Below the pieces are notes generated by a model. The model did not search any database, was not told the origin of the DNA, and saw only the letters and a program-made list of their open reading frames with translations. Below, piece by piece: positions 55,816-63,920 of a stretch of 64,000 nt of DNA. The translations under genes were made by a program, and so were the position numbers. Within the stretch, counting starts at the first letter, position 1. Every line of letters begins with the position of its first letter. Source of the stretch: Epilithonimonas hominis (GTDB lineage: Bacteria; Bacteroidota; Bacteroidia; Flavobacteriales; Weeksellaceae); the NCBI RefSeq assembly GCF_003730015.1, contig NZ_RJTU01000055.1, positions 1-64,000 of the forward strand, written 5' to 3'.

Positions 55816-56555
55816 CAACTTTCTTCAAAAATAATCTTGCAAATATTCTGACACTCGGCAATCTTTTTTCCGGCTGCGTTGGGATCATACACTTAATAAA
55901 TGGCGATTATCAGGCGACAGCATTTTGTATTATCATTTCGCTTGTTCTGGATTTTTTCGACGGTTTTATTGCAAGAGCGATGAACTCCAGCAGTAATCTT
56001 GGTGGACAATTGGATTCATTGGCAGATATGGTGAGCTTTGGATTTTTGCCAGGCGTGGTGATGATGAAAATGCTTGAACCTTTTGGCAACCAATTTTTCG
56101 GAGTCCAATTACCTTTTGAAATCAAATATTTTGGATTTCTGATTACACTTTTCTCTTGTTTGAGATTAGCGATTTTCAATTTGGATGATGATCAAAAATA
56201 TTATTTCAAAGGTCTGAATACGCCAAGTAACACGATTTTAATTTTCGGGCTTTACTATACTTTTTTTGTTTTTGGCGAGAAAAGCTCGGAAACGTCCAAA
56301 ATTCTAAGACTGATTTTTGAGTACAGTGATTTGATTTTAATTTCCATAACTCTACTAAGTTCCTGGCTATTAATTTCTCCGATCAAAATGATTGCAATGA
56401 AATTCAAATCAAAACAACTGAGAGACAACTATCCAAAACTGGCTTTATTGATTGGTGGAATCTTGATTTTGTTAATTTTCAAAACAATCGGTATTCCGTT
56501 AGTCATTATATATTACATTTTGATTTCACTGATATTTCAAAAACAACTTAAATAA
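55812..56555 (+). CDS. pssA: CDP-diacylglycerol-serine O-phosphatidyltransferase
   Basis: Integral-membrane CDP-alcohol phosphotransferase of 247 residues that makes phosphatidylserine, precursor of phosphatidylethanolamine. The family motif D-G-x2-A-R-x8-G-x3-D-x3-D is DGFIARAMNSSSNLGGQLDSLAD (about 50-72), written here in parts: DGFIAR, then GGQLDSLAD. Eight or so helices are predicted. It overlaps the preceding flippase-like gene by 4 nt (ATGA), so translation is coupled; this places a phospholipid step in the same unit as the glycosyltransferase. Confidence 0.92.
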   Translation: MTTFFKNNLANILTLGNLFSGCVGIIHLINGDYQATAFCIIISLVLDFFDGFIARAMNSSSNLGGQLDSLADMVSFGFLPGVVMMKMLEPFGNQFFGVQLPFEIKYFGFLITLFSCLRLAIFNLDDDQKYYFKGLNTPSNTILIFGLYYTFFVFGEKSSETSKILRLIFEYSDLILISITLLSSWLLISPIKMIAMKFKSKQLRDNYPKLALLIGGILILLIFKTIGIPLVIIYYILISLIFQKQLK

Positions 56556-56620
56556 TTATAAATAATGAATGATAAATTATTAATGATTTAATTAGTCATT
56601 CAAAATCACAACCATAAAAA

Positions 56621-57385
56621 ATGAATTTAAAATTATATAAACCGCTTTGCGTTTTCGATTTAGAAACCACGGGAATCAATATCGGTAAAGACAGAATAGT
56701 AGAAATCTGCATCCTGAAAGTCAATCCAGACGGATCAAGAGAAAGCAAAACCTGGAAAGTCAATCCGGAAATGCCAATCCCGAAAGAATCTTCCGCCATT
56801 CATGGTATTTATGATGCAGATGTTGCAGACTCGCCCACCTTCCGAGAAATCGCGCCGAAAGTAATGGAGATGATCAAAGATGCAGATTTAGGCGGCTTCA
56901 ATTCCAACAGGTTTGATATTCCTGTCCTAGCAGAAGAAATGTTGCGGTCTGATATAGATTTTGACCTTAGCAAGCATCACTTTGTGGACGCACAAACTAT
57001 TTTTTTCAAAAAAGAGCCAAGGAATTTGGGAGCAGCTTACCAATTCTATTGCGGGAAGACTTTAGAAAATGCCCATTCTGCGGAAGCTGATGTAATGGCC
57101 ACTTTCGAAGTGCTGGATGCACAGGTCGGAAGATATGACGATGTACCAAACGAAATTGCCGAGCTGAGTGATTTTTCTTCCCAGAGCAGATTCGCAGATC
57201 TGGCCGGTATGATTCATTTAGATGAAAAGAATCAGGAGATATTTGCGTTTGGAAAGTACAAAGGTCAGAAGGTTAAAGATGTTTTCCAGAAAGATCTTGG
57301 CTATTATGGCTGGCTTCAGAGCGCTGATTTTCCGCTTTATACCAAGAAAATTTTCACAAAAATTCAGCTAAAATCTAGATTTTAA
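56621..57385 (+). CDS. DEDDh 3'-5' exonuclease with C-terminal DUF3820-like extension
   Basis: Exonuclease of 254 residues related to the DNA polymerase III epsilon subunit. Exo I is VFDLETTGI (about 9-17, catalytic Asp and Glu), Exo II is GFNSNRFDIPVL (about 88-99) and Exo III is NAHSAEADVMATFEVL (about 147-162; His and Asp). After about residue 195 comes FAFGKYKGQKVKDVFQKD and YYGWLQSADFP, which resembles DUF3820, a small domain found in putative quorum-sensing-regulated factors. The fusion suggests a DNA-repair or trimming nuclease rather than the replicative proofreader. The next gene starts 4 nt after its stop. Confidence 0.88.
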   Translation: MNLKLYKPLCVFDLETTGINIGKDRIVEICILKVNPDGSRESKTWKVNPEMPIPKESSAIHGIYDADVADSPTFREIAPKVMEMIKDADLGGFNSNRFDIPVLAEEMLRSDIDFDLSKHHFVDAQTIFFKKEPRNLGAAYQFYCGKTLENAHSAEADVMATFEVLDAQVGRYDDVPNEIAELSDFSSQSRFADLAGMIHLDEKNQEIFAFGKYKGQKVKDVFQKDLGYYGWLQSADFPLYTKKIFTKIQLKSRF

Positions 57386-57389
57386 ATCG

Positions 57390-57761
57390 ATGAACAAGAT
57401 GCTAATCACTATCATTCTACTTGTCATTTCAAACATATTCATGACATTGGCCTGGTATGGTCATTTGAAATTCAAACAAATGGACTGGTTTCATAATCTC
57501 GGATTAGTGTCCATCATTTTAATCAGTTGGGGCATCGCTTTTTTTGAATATTGTTTTCAGATTCCGGCCAACAGAATTGGATTTAAGGAAAACGGAGGTC
57601 CTTTTAATCTTTGGCAGTTGAAGGTGATGCAGGAAGTCATTACACTTAGCGTCTTTACCATATTTACCATCGTATTTTTTAAAGAAGAAAGTTTCCGTAT
57701 GAATCATCTCATAGGATTTATTTTCCTGATTCTGGCGGTTTATTTTATCTTTAAGAAATAA
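57390..57761 (+). CDS. DMT-superfamily DUF486 membrane protein
   Basis: Small membrane protein of 123 residues with four predicted helices (about 5-23, 34-52, 73-95, 103-120). It matches DUF486: LAWYGHLKF, WGIAFFEYCFQIPANRIGF and the VMQEVITLSVFTIFT block, the signature of this group. DUF486 proteins belong to the drug/metabolite transporter superfamily by fold but no substrate is known. Starts 4 nt after the exonuclease stop. Confidence 0.9.
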   Translation: MNKMLITIILLVISNIFMTLAWYGHLKFKQMDWFHNLGLVSIILISWGIAFFEYCFQIPANRIGFKENGGPFNLWQLKVMQEVITLSVFTIFTIVFFKEESFRMNHLIGFIFLILAVYFIFKK

Positions 57762-57788
57762 TTTTAAACAAAATCATTATTCATTATT

Positions 57789-58397
57789 ATGAAAATCATC
57801 TGTATCGGAAGAAATTATAGCGAACACGCCAAAGAGTTGGGAAATGAAGTTCCGGAGGATCCGGTTATTTTTATGAAGCCGGATACAGCTGTCCTGAAAA
57901 AAGGTTCAGATTTTTACATTCCTGAGTTTTCTGATGATGTCCATTATGAATTGGAAGTAGTCCTGAAAATTTCGAAAGGCGGAAAATACATCCAGAAAGA
58001 AGCAGCTTCAAAACATTATGAAGAGATCGGCCTTGGCATCGATTTTACGGCTCGGGATCTACAGTCAAAACTGAAAAATAAAGGATTACCGTGGGAATTG
58101 GCAAAAGGTTTTGATGGTTCGGCAGTTTTATCAGACTTTGTATCAAAGGAAAATTATGATCTTCAAAACCTTAATTTTTCATTGGCAAAAAATCAGCAAG
58201 TGGTGCAAAACGGCAATACAAAAGATATGATTTTCAGTTTCGATGACATTATTGCATTTGCTTCTCAATATTTTACACTGCGTGTTGGCGACTTGATTTT
58301 CACAGGAACACCTCAAGGTGTAGGGAAAGTATCGGAAAATGATTATCTGGAAGTTTATCTTGAGGATGATAAAATGTTCGGTTTAAAAGTCCAGTAA
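57789..58397 (+). CDS. fumarylacetoacetate hydrolase family protein
   Basis: Hydrolase of 202 residues with the FAH C-terminal domain only (minimal form, as in oxaloacetate decarboxylase/FAHD1-like enzymes). Metal ligands: the HYELEVVLKI Glu pair (about 55-64) and the later Asp in GLGIDFTARDLQ. The motif FTGTPQGVGKV near residue 180 is the family signature. It may act as acylpyruvate hydrolase or oxaloacetate decarboxylase. Follows DUF486 by 27 nt. Confidence 0.92.
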   Translation: MKIICIGRNYSEHAKELGNEVPEDPVIFMKPDTAVLKKGSDFYIPEFSDDVHYELEVVLKISKGGKYIQKEAASKHYEEIGLGIDFTARDLQSKLKNKGLPWELAKGFDGSAVLSDFVSKENYDLQNLNFSLAKNQQVVQNGNTKDMIFSFDDIIAFASQYFTLRVGDLIFTGTPQGVGKVSENDYLEVYLEDDKMFGLKVQ

Positions 58398-58448
58398 ACC
58401 GTTACGCTCTGGCTAAATTTTTGCACTCAACCTAATATAACTTTAATT

Positions 58449-58889
58449 ATGAAAAAAATTATTTTACCCGTAGATTTTTCGGATAGCACAGATCATTTAG
58501 TAGATTTTGCCGTTGGTTTTGCGAAAGACATTAACGCAGATATTTCTCTTATTCACGTTGCTTCTTCTGATATTGGATTCGTGATTGGCGATATGGGTTT
58601 TCAATACTTTCCAGAAGTCGAGGAGAATGAAATAAAATTCGAACTGAAAGAACTCAATAAACTAGAACAAAGAGTAATATCGCAAGGTATAAATTGCACG
58701 CACATTTTGAAGCAAGGAGTTGCTGGAGATACTATTTTGGAACATGCCGAGGAAAACAAAGCAGATTACATTGTCGTAGGATCACACGGCAGAAGTGGTG
58801 TGTATGATGTTCTTATTGGAAGCCTGACGAAAGAAATTACCAGAAAATCTAAAATACCAGTTCTAGTTGTACCGTGTCACAATGATTGA
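58449..58889 (+). CDS. universal stress protein (UspA family)
   Basis: Cytosolic protein of 146 residues with a single UspA domain. The N-terminal IILPVDFSDSTDHLVDFAVGFA (about 4-25) and the ATP-binding loop VGSHGRSGVYDVLIGSLTKEI (about 115-135, G-x2-G-x9-G(S/T) pattern) are typical of the nucleotide-binding class. Single gene, followed by a bidirectional terminator. Confidence 0.93.
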   Translation: MKKIILPVDFSDSTDHLVDFAVGFAKDINADISLIHVASSDIGFVIGDMGFQYFPEVEENEIKFELKELNKLEQRVISQGINCTHILKQGVAGDTILEHAEENKADYIVVGSHGRSGVYDVLIGSLTKEITRKSKIPVLVVPCHND

Positions 58890-58911
58890 TTGTTTCCTAC
58901 TGAACAAAAAG

Positions 58912-58942
58912 AACCCGTCTCGTTAATTAAACAAGACGGGTT
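58912..58942. terminator. bidirectional terminator after the usp gene
   Basis: AACCCGTCT (58912-58920) / AGACGGGTT (58934-58942) with A and T runs on both sides, between convergent genes. Confidence 0.88.
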
Positions 58943-58965
58943 TTTTATAAATATAATCAATTTAT

Positions 58966-59199
58966 TTAACCTTCGTTTTTATAGATCTTTGGATCATAAT
59001 AAGGATGTTTTCCTTCTGTAGGAGAATAATATTGCTTGTCTTTTTGTCCTCCTAATGTAGAAACAAGAATATAGCACCAGTAGCAGAAAAAGCCCGATGC
59101 TACAAGAAACAAGATCCAATTCAGAACATTGCCTGTAAGGGTAAAAAAACCGAAAGACCATTTGAAAGCTGCGCTTAATGCTAACCAGAAAGATGTCAT
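58966..59199 (-). CDS. DUF6341-like small membrane protein
   Basis: Single-span membrane protein of 77 residues: one helix at about 22-48 (FTLTGNVLNWILFLVASGFF), then a short charged tail with YYSPTEGKHPYYDPKIY. It matches the small protein I know as DUF6341, usually next to a DUF6427 gene, as here in divergent orientation across 43 bp. Function is unknown. Confidence 0.78.
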   Translation of the reverse strand: MTSFWLALSAAFKWSFGFFTLTGNVLNWILFLVASGFFCYWCYILVSTLGGQKDKQYYSPTEGKHPYYDPKIYKNEG

Positions 59200-59242
59200 C
59201 TTTTTTCTTTTTTTAAATTAACTTTGCACAAATTTATAAAAA

Positions 59243-60142
59243 ATGTTTCGATTACTTTCTAAAGAAAGCAATATTTTTTCTGTTCCAGTCTATATTGGTG
59301 TTCTTTTTCTCATTTTTATATCGCTTAATCTATTAGATTTCAAAAACATAGACTATATATCAACGGGAATCACCTTTGTTGGAATCAGTTTAGGATATTT
59401 TTTATTTAACAACATTGCACTCAATCAGTTTTCGCATCTTCCTTTGTTTTTATATACTTCTTTCGTGATCTGTTTTTACCCAGGCGATATAGATCTTGGA
59501 TTGGCATTCACATTCTTTACAAGTGCAATTATTTTGCTTATTTTAACCAGCCAGGACGACTATCTTAGAAAAAGTTCTTTTTTACTCGTAGGATCCATTT
59601 TGGCTTTTAATTATCTTGTTTTCCCTCCCAGCTGGCCTTTAGGCGTTTTTGTGATATTTCATATTATAGGAACTTCTGGAAGAATTGGCCTTAATATATT
59701 CAGACTGATTTTCGGCGCAGCAATTATTGTCCTCAGTTATGGAGGATTAATGTATCTTATTCACTATACAACTTGGGACGCTGGCTATCTACCATTCAAT
59801 GGGGACTTTAAGATGATGGATTCTTATTATCCACTATATATTCTGATCCCAATATTACTGATGTTGATTTTTTCTATTTCTGACCATTTTAAACATTATA
59901 ATGAAAAAAGCCCCATCAGCAGGTACAAATACACATTTGTCTTAGTATTTTCACTGGCCCAGCTCATCACCATTATATTTTATATGGGAAGAAACTATGA
60001 ATATCTACTGCTGCTAGCGCTGCCTGCCAGTATTATCCTAAGTCGAATGCTACGCTTTCTTCCAAATTACTGGATGCAGGAAGCTGGACTTTGGATCATT
60101 GTATTTACGCTAGCCACATTTAAAATAATTACTTTTGCATAA
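59243..60142 (+). CDS. DUF6427 family membrane protein
   Basis: Inner-membrane protein of 299 residues with about nine helices. MFRLLSKESNIFSVP at the N terminus, then LTSQDDYLRKSSFLLVGSILAFNYL and FPPSWPLGVFVIFHIIG, are the recognisable DUF6427 parts. Function is unknown; no catalytic motif is evident. A -7 box TAACTTTG lies at 59219-59226, about 16 nt before the ATG. The DUF3109 gene follows 22 nt later. Confidence 0.85.
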   Translation: MFRLLSKESNIFSVPVYIGVLFLIFISLNLLDFKNIDYISTGITFVGISLGYFLFNNIALNQFSHLPLFLYTSFVICFYPGDIDLGLAFTFFTSAIILLILTSQDDYLRKSSFLLVGSILAFNYLVFPPSWPLGVFVIFHIIGTSGRIGLNIFRLIFGAAIIVLSYGGLMYLIHYTTWDAGYLPFNGDFKMMDSYYPLYILIPILLMLIFSISDHFKHYNEKSPISRYKYTFVLVFSLAQLITIIFYMGRNYEYLLLLALPASIILSRMLRFLPNYWMQEAGLWIIVFTLATFKIITFA

Positions 60143-60164
60143 ATTTTAAAACCTTTAATGACGA

Positions 60165-60749
60165 ATGATTCAAATAGATGATAAACTGATTTCAGAAGAT
60201 ATATTTGCCGAAAGCTTTGTATGTAACCTTACCAAGTGCAAAGGTGCCTGCTGTGTAGATGGCGATACGGGCGCACCACTAGAAAAGGAAGAACTGGCAG
60301 TCCTCAATGATATTTTTCCAAAAGTTAAGCCTTATTTAAGACCTGAAGGTGTAAAAGCCATAGAGGAACAGGGAACATGGGTTATTGATGATTATGATGG
60401 TGGCTATGTGACAACGCTTGTAAACGGCAGTGAGTGTGCTTATGTGATTTTTGATGAGAAAGGAACTACAAAGTGCGGAATAGAGAAAGCCTATGAAGAT
60501 GGTGCTGTAGACTGGAAAAAGCCTATATCATGCCATCTCTATCCTATTCGGGTGAATGAGTATAAAACATTCACAGCACTTAACTATCACGAATGGAATA
60601 TTTGTAAAGACGCTTGTACGCTAGGATCCGAACTGCAAGTTAGAATCTATCAGTTTCTGAAAGAACCACTGATTAGAAAATATGGTCCTGAGTTTTATCA
60701 AACACTTACAGAAGCTGCCCAAGAATGGGAACGAGAATTCAACTCATAA
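60165..60749 (+). CDS. DUF3109 Cys-rich protein
   Basis: Soluble protein of 194 residues with no signal peptide. The Cys-rich N-terminal motif CNLTKCKGACCVDGDTG (about 20-36) plus Cys in GSECAYVIF, KCGIEKAY, SCHLYPIRV and NICKDAC form a likely metal or Fe-S binding set, as in the YkgJ/CxxCxxCC-related families. DUF3109 is a small group with unknown role. It is probably co-transcribed with DUF6427. Terminator follows immediately. Confidence 0.88.
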   Translation: MIQIDDKLISEDIFAESFVCNLTKCKGACCVDGDTGAPLEKEELAVLNDIFPKVKPYLRPEGVKAIEEQGTWVIDDYDGGYVTTLVNGSECAYVIFDEKGTTKCGIEKAYEDGAVDWKKPISCHLYPIRVNEYKTFTALNYHEWNICKDACTLGSELQVRIYQFLKEPLIRKYGPEFYQTLTEAAQEWEREFNS

Positions 60750-60750
60750 A

Positions 60751-60777
60751 AAAAGAACCCAATTTTCGGGTTCTTTT
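60751..60777 (+). terminator. terminator after the DUF3109 gene
   Basis: AAAAGAACCC (60751-60760) / GGGTTCTTTT (60768-60777), loop of 7; A and T runs make it usable from both sides. Confidence 0.88.
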
Positions 60778-60799
60778 TAATTGCAATAATATTGGCAGT

Positions 60800-61447
60800 T
60801 TATTTAAATTCATCATCAGAAACCGGCTGATTGATTTTGATATCAGAATTTTTAATTTTTATCTCCTGTCCTGCAGCATTGAGTGTCATCTCTTCCACAA
60901 ATTTAATCCCATCTACATCCGTATATTTAGTGATGCTCATATTTCCTTTATCGTTCTCAGTTTTGGAAAGCAATCCAGTTTTAACATCAAAATAAGATTT
61001 GGAATCATCGGAAGAAAGAACATAATAATCTGCTCCATCTACTTGTTTTTTCTCTACCGTTTTGATTTTTGCAGGATCCATCCCAAGTGCATCAATTATT
61101 TTAGACACTTTTAGTTTTGCAACCTGATCTGCTGGAAAATCAATCTTCTGACCCATTTGGTTAGCATAGCCTTTTTCACCATCAAACATCTGCACCATTT
61201 CCTGTCCCATCATGGTTTGGGTAGATTTGAACTTATTATCCTTTTTAACTGTCTTCCCTTCCATATCCATTCCCATCACACTGATTGTATTTTTCATGGA
61301 AAGCGTTTTGACGGATTCCAGTTTTTGCTTTCCGCCTAGGGCTGTAATGTAGTTATCAATGATTTGTTTCGCAGTCGGAACATTTTGTGCCATCATATTT
61401 GCAGCAAACAAAAGAGAAAGCGCAAATGACATAATAATTTTTTTCAT
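60800..61447 (-). CDS. LolA-like outer membrane lipoprotein-sorting family protein
   Basis: Exported protein of 215 residues; signal peptide cut after MMAQ (about 21). The mature part is a LolA/LppX-type half-barrel: PTAKQIIDNYITALGG (about 24-39), then strands with repeated Met and Lys (MKNTISVMGMDMEGKTV), DYYVLSSDDSKSYFDVKTGLLSK and TKYTDVDGIKFVEEM. It is likely to bind a lipid or lipoprotein acyl chain in the periplasm. The classical LolA role is doubtful, as paralogues are common in Flavobacteriia. Single gene. Confidence 0.8.
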   Translation of the reverse strand: MKKIIMSFALSLLFAANMMAQNVPTAKQIIDNYITALGGKQKLESVKTLSMKNTISVMGMDMEGKTVKKDNKFKSTQTMMGQEMVQMFDGEKGYANQMGQKIDFPADQVAKLKVSKIIDALGMDPAKIKTVEKKQVDGADYYVLSSDDSKSYFDVKTGLLSKTENDKGNMSITKYTDVDGIKFVEEMTLNAAGQEIKIKNSDIKINQPVSDDEFK

Positions 61448-61526
61448 TTTATTTTCAATTTTTCAGCAATATAGCTAATTTATGTTAATACTTTCAGGTT
61501 CGTAAGTATTAATTATTTTTTGTTAC

Positions 61527-61557
61527 AAAAAAACAACTCCGAATTCTGAAGTTGTTT
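61527..61557 (-). terminator. terminator of the repeat-protein gene
   Basis: AAACAACT (61531-61538) / AGTTGTTT (61550-61557), followed on the minus strand by a run of seven T. Confidence 0.75.
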
Positions 61558-61570
61558 AATAATGAAGGAT

Positions 61571-61918
61571 TTAATTTTTCTTTTTGAGATCGGCTTTAAC
61601 GTCTTTGTAAGTATCACTAACAGCATCTGCGCCTTTTTCGGCTTGCTTACCGGTCCATTTTGCACCTTTTTTAACTTTTTTATCAGTCCATTTTGCGCCG
61701 TCTTTTACACCTTCAGCGGTTTCATCTGCACCTTTTTCTACTGTTTTCCCAGTCCATTTTGCAGCATCTTTTACGCCTTCTCCAGTTGCTTTAGCTCCTT
61801 TTTTAACCGCAGTTCCTACAGTTTTAGCATCATCTTTCACTTCTTCTTTTACAGTTTGAGCATTCATTGCAACTGCCACAAATAGAACTGCAGATAATGA
61901 TAATAATCTCTTTTTCAT
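61571..61918 (-). CDS. small secreted Lys/Ala/Gly repeat protein
   Basis: Exported protein of 115 residues with a signal peptide cut after MNAQ (about 21). The mature chain is made of imperfect 11- to 12-residue units such as KKGAKATGEGVKD, AAKWTGKTVEKGAD, GAKWTDKKVKKGAKW. Lys/Ala/Gly/Glu/Asp dominate and Trp recurs in AKWT. The periodicity and composition recall LEA-type or apolipoprotein-like amphipathic helices, which often protect against desiccation or coat surfaces. Homology is not claimed. Single gene with its own terminator. Confidence 0.78.
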   Translation of the reverse strand: MKKRLLSLSAVLFVAVAMNAQTVKEEVKDDAKTVGTAVKKGAKATGEGVKDAAKWTGKTVEKGADETAEGVKDGAKWTDKKVKKGAKWTGKQAEKGADAVSDTYKDVKADLKKKN

Positions 61919-62052
61919 CGTTTTTTATATTTTAAAATTAATGTTACAATATTAGCATAAAATAAGCCAAAAATATTCATCTGGATTTAAATTTCATAAA
62001 ATAAATTTTCTTCGATATTTCAATTAATAAAAATAATATTTTTGCAAAACTT

Positions 62053-62913
62053 ATGTCAAAGATCAATCCAGTTTCCAAAAGAAAAATTCATCAGAAAAGA
62101 AGAAAAACAGTCATCAAGAAACGCTGGATTCTGTTGACTATACTTTGTTTTTCTTTGTTGGGAACCGGTTTTTATCTTCGTCAAAAAATCAATTATTATT
62201 TTACTTATTATCTCGGAAAACATTTTGAGCACAAAAAACTCTCCAATACGGAAACCGAATCCCAAAGAATCGAGAAAATAATCGGACTTTATTCTAACCA
62301 GACTTTTGGTTTTGATATTTCTCATTATCAAAGAAAAGAAGACATCCAATGGGATAGTTTGAGCATAGGTAACAGAACGATCCCTCTTCAGTTTGTGGTT
62401 CTGAGAGCAAGTATGGGAAACCGAAAGTTAGATAAAAATTTTGACCATTTTTGGGAAACTGCAAAACAGCATAACTTAATCCGTGGCGCTTATCATTTTT
62501 ACCGTCCGGACGAAGATCCTGTGATGCAAGCCAATTCTTTTCTTTCTGTGGCGAAATTAGAATCAGGCGACCTTCCGCCCATTCTCGATATTGAAAAAAA
62601 TCCGAGGAAAAAATCAAAAGAACAATTGGTTTCTGACCTCAAAGTTTGGATAAAAATAATGGAAGATACTTACGGCGAAAAACCGATTATCTACACTTAT
62701 TATCATTATTACAAAGATTACTTGAAAGGCGAGTTTGATGAATATCCACTTTGGCTGGCCAATTATAACGATGTTCCGACACCTTCTCCAGACGATGAAT
62801 GGCAGTTTTGGCAATTCTCAGAAAACGGAATTGTTTATGGGATTAATTCAAAAGTAGATTTGGATATTTATAATGGGAATCTATGGTCGTTGAAAATGAT
62901 GACGATTGATTAG
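62053..62913 (+). CDS. membrane-anchored GH25 lysozyme
   Basis: Glycoside hydrolase of family 25, 286 residues, cleaving the peptidoglycan glycan chain. A Lys-rich N terminus (about 1-24) precedes one membrane helix (WILLTILCFSLLGTGFYL), so it is an anchored periplasmic enzyme. The GH25 barrel (about 75-280) has FGFDISHYQ (first catalytic-site Asp), FVVLRASMG, AYHFYRPDEDP, PPILDIEKN (Asp and the catalytic Glu), IIYTYYHYY and EWQFWQFSENGIV with the final VDLDIYNG. All sites look intact. A -7-like TATTTTTG lies at 62037-62044, only 8 nt before the ATG. Confidence 0.92.
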   Translation: MSKINPVSKRKIHQKRRKTVIKKRWILLTILCFSLLGTGFYLRQKINYYFTYYLGKHFEHKKLSNTETESQRIEKIIGLYSNQTFGFDISHYQRKEDIQWDSLSIGNRTIPLQFVVLRASMGNRKLDKNFDHFWETAKQHNLIRGAYHFYRPDEDPVMQANSFLSVAKLESGDLPPILDIEKNPRKKSKEQLVSDLKVWIKIMEDTYGEKPIIYTYYHYYKDYLKGEFDEYPLWLANYNDVPTPSPDDEWQFWQFSENGIVYGINSKVDLDIYNGNLWSLKMMTID

Positions 62914-62916
62914 AAT

Positions 62917-63741
62917 TTACTTTTGAACTTTCACATCCATATTAATTGCTGGCGCTGCCATTCCGATTTTTTCCCAATTCCCATAAAATGAACGGTAATA
63001 ACCCGACCTGAATAATGCACCACTCAAAGCAACTTTACCACTCGATTGTCCGATAAATTGAATCCCCACAAAAAATTTACCTTGAAGCCAAATCCGCTCA
63101 CTACTCACATCCAGAGAGAAACTATAATCATCCAAATCGTCTTTATTAATCGTTGCAATGATGTCTTTACTCAAAATCAAATTGTTCGGTTTTCCGTCTT
63201 TTTCATCATAAATCGTGTAACGAACTTTGATTGGTGTTGTAGATTCGAATCTGGAAAAATTCATATTGATTTTTGTAATCTTCAGCTTTTTATTGGAACT
63301 GAATTCCACAGCGGTTTCTTCCACCACAGAATTTCCTTTTTCCATATTGGGCGTAAACATTATGGATTTTGACTTGCTGTTAACCCCAAGATTTTTATCT
63401 TTATAATTCTTCGGAGTCATCACAACATCCTGGATGTTAGTTACTTTTTCATACAGATAAATGTTGTGAGGATTGGTCTTCACAAAGTCTTCTACAGAGC
63501 TTCGGAATTGTTTGTAGCCGGCAACATCGACAATCAGTTCTTTATCTTTCGAAATGTCATCTAGTTTGATTTGAAATTTCCCGTTTTCATCCGCCTGAAT
63601 TCCATAATTACTATTGATAATTCCGATTTTCGCATAAGGAATTGGGTGGTTATCGTCTTTTGAAATTACAGTTCCGGAAATAGTTTGTGCGTGAAAAGAT
63701 AAGATTGCGAATAACGCAAGGATAAAGTTGATTTTTTTCAT
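62917..63741 (-). CDS. secreted protein with CarboxypepD-regulatory-like domain
   Basis: Exported protein of 274 residues; the start at 63741 (MKKINFILAL) gives a signal peptide cut after FHAQ (about 19). The first domain (about 20-105) is a CarboxypepD_reg-like beta sandwich: ISGTVISKDDNHPIPYAKIGI, a GIQADENGKFQIKL strand and NIYLYEKV. The rest (about 110-274) is beta-rich without a name I can give. The protein lacks a TonB-plug domain, so it is not a SusC/RagA receptor. Its 3' end lies 3 nt from the end of the convergent lysozyme gene. Confidence 0.85.
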   Translation of the reverse strand: MKKINFILALFAILSFHAQTISGTVISKDDNHPIPYAKIGIINSNYGIQADENGKFQIKLDDISKDKELIVDVAGYKQFRSSVEDFVKTNPHNIYLYEKVTNIQDVVMTPKNYKDKNLGVNSKSKSIMFTPNMEKGNSVVEETAVEFSSNKKLKITKINMNFSRFESTTPIKVRYTIYDEKDGKPNNLILSKDIIATINKDDLDDYSFSLDVSSERIWLQGKFFVGIQFIGQSSGKVALSGALFRSGYYRSFYGNWEKIGMAAPAINMDVKVQK

Positions 63742-63920
63742 TGAAATTAATTTAACACAAACTTCTGAATTTTCTTTTTCCCAATCTCTCAAAAAAAGGT
63801 TAAATCCACTAATTTTTTAGTTAAATTTTTCTGAATATTAATCAATAGTAACAGAATTTTCGGTTTTCAATTTCGTATTTTCGCAGATCATTTATATTTC
63901 ATCATTTATCATTTATAAAA

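Noticed and set aside
62917-63741. CarboxypepD-domain protein as a SusC/RagA receptor
   Set aside because: Only 274 residues, with no TonB plug or 22-strand barrel.
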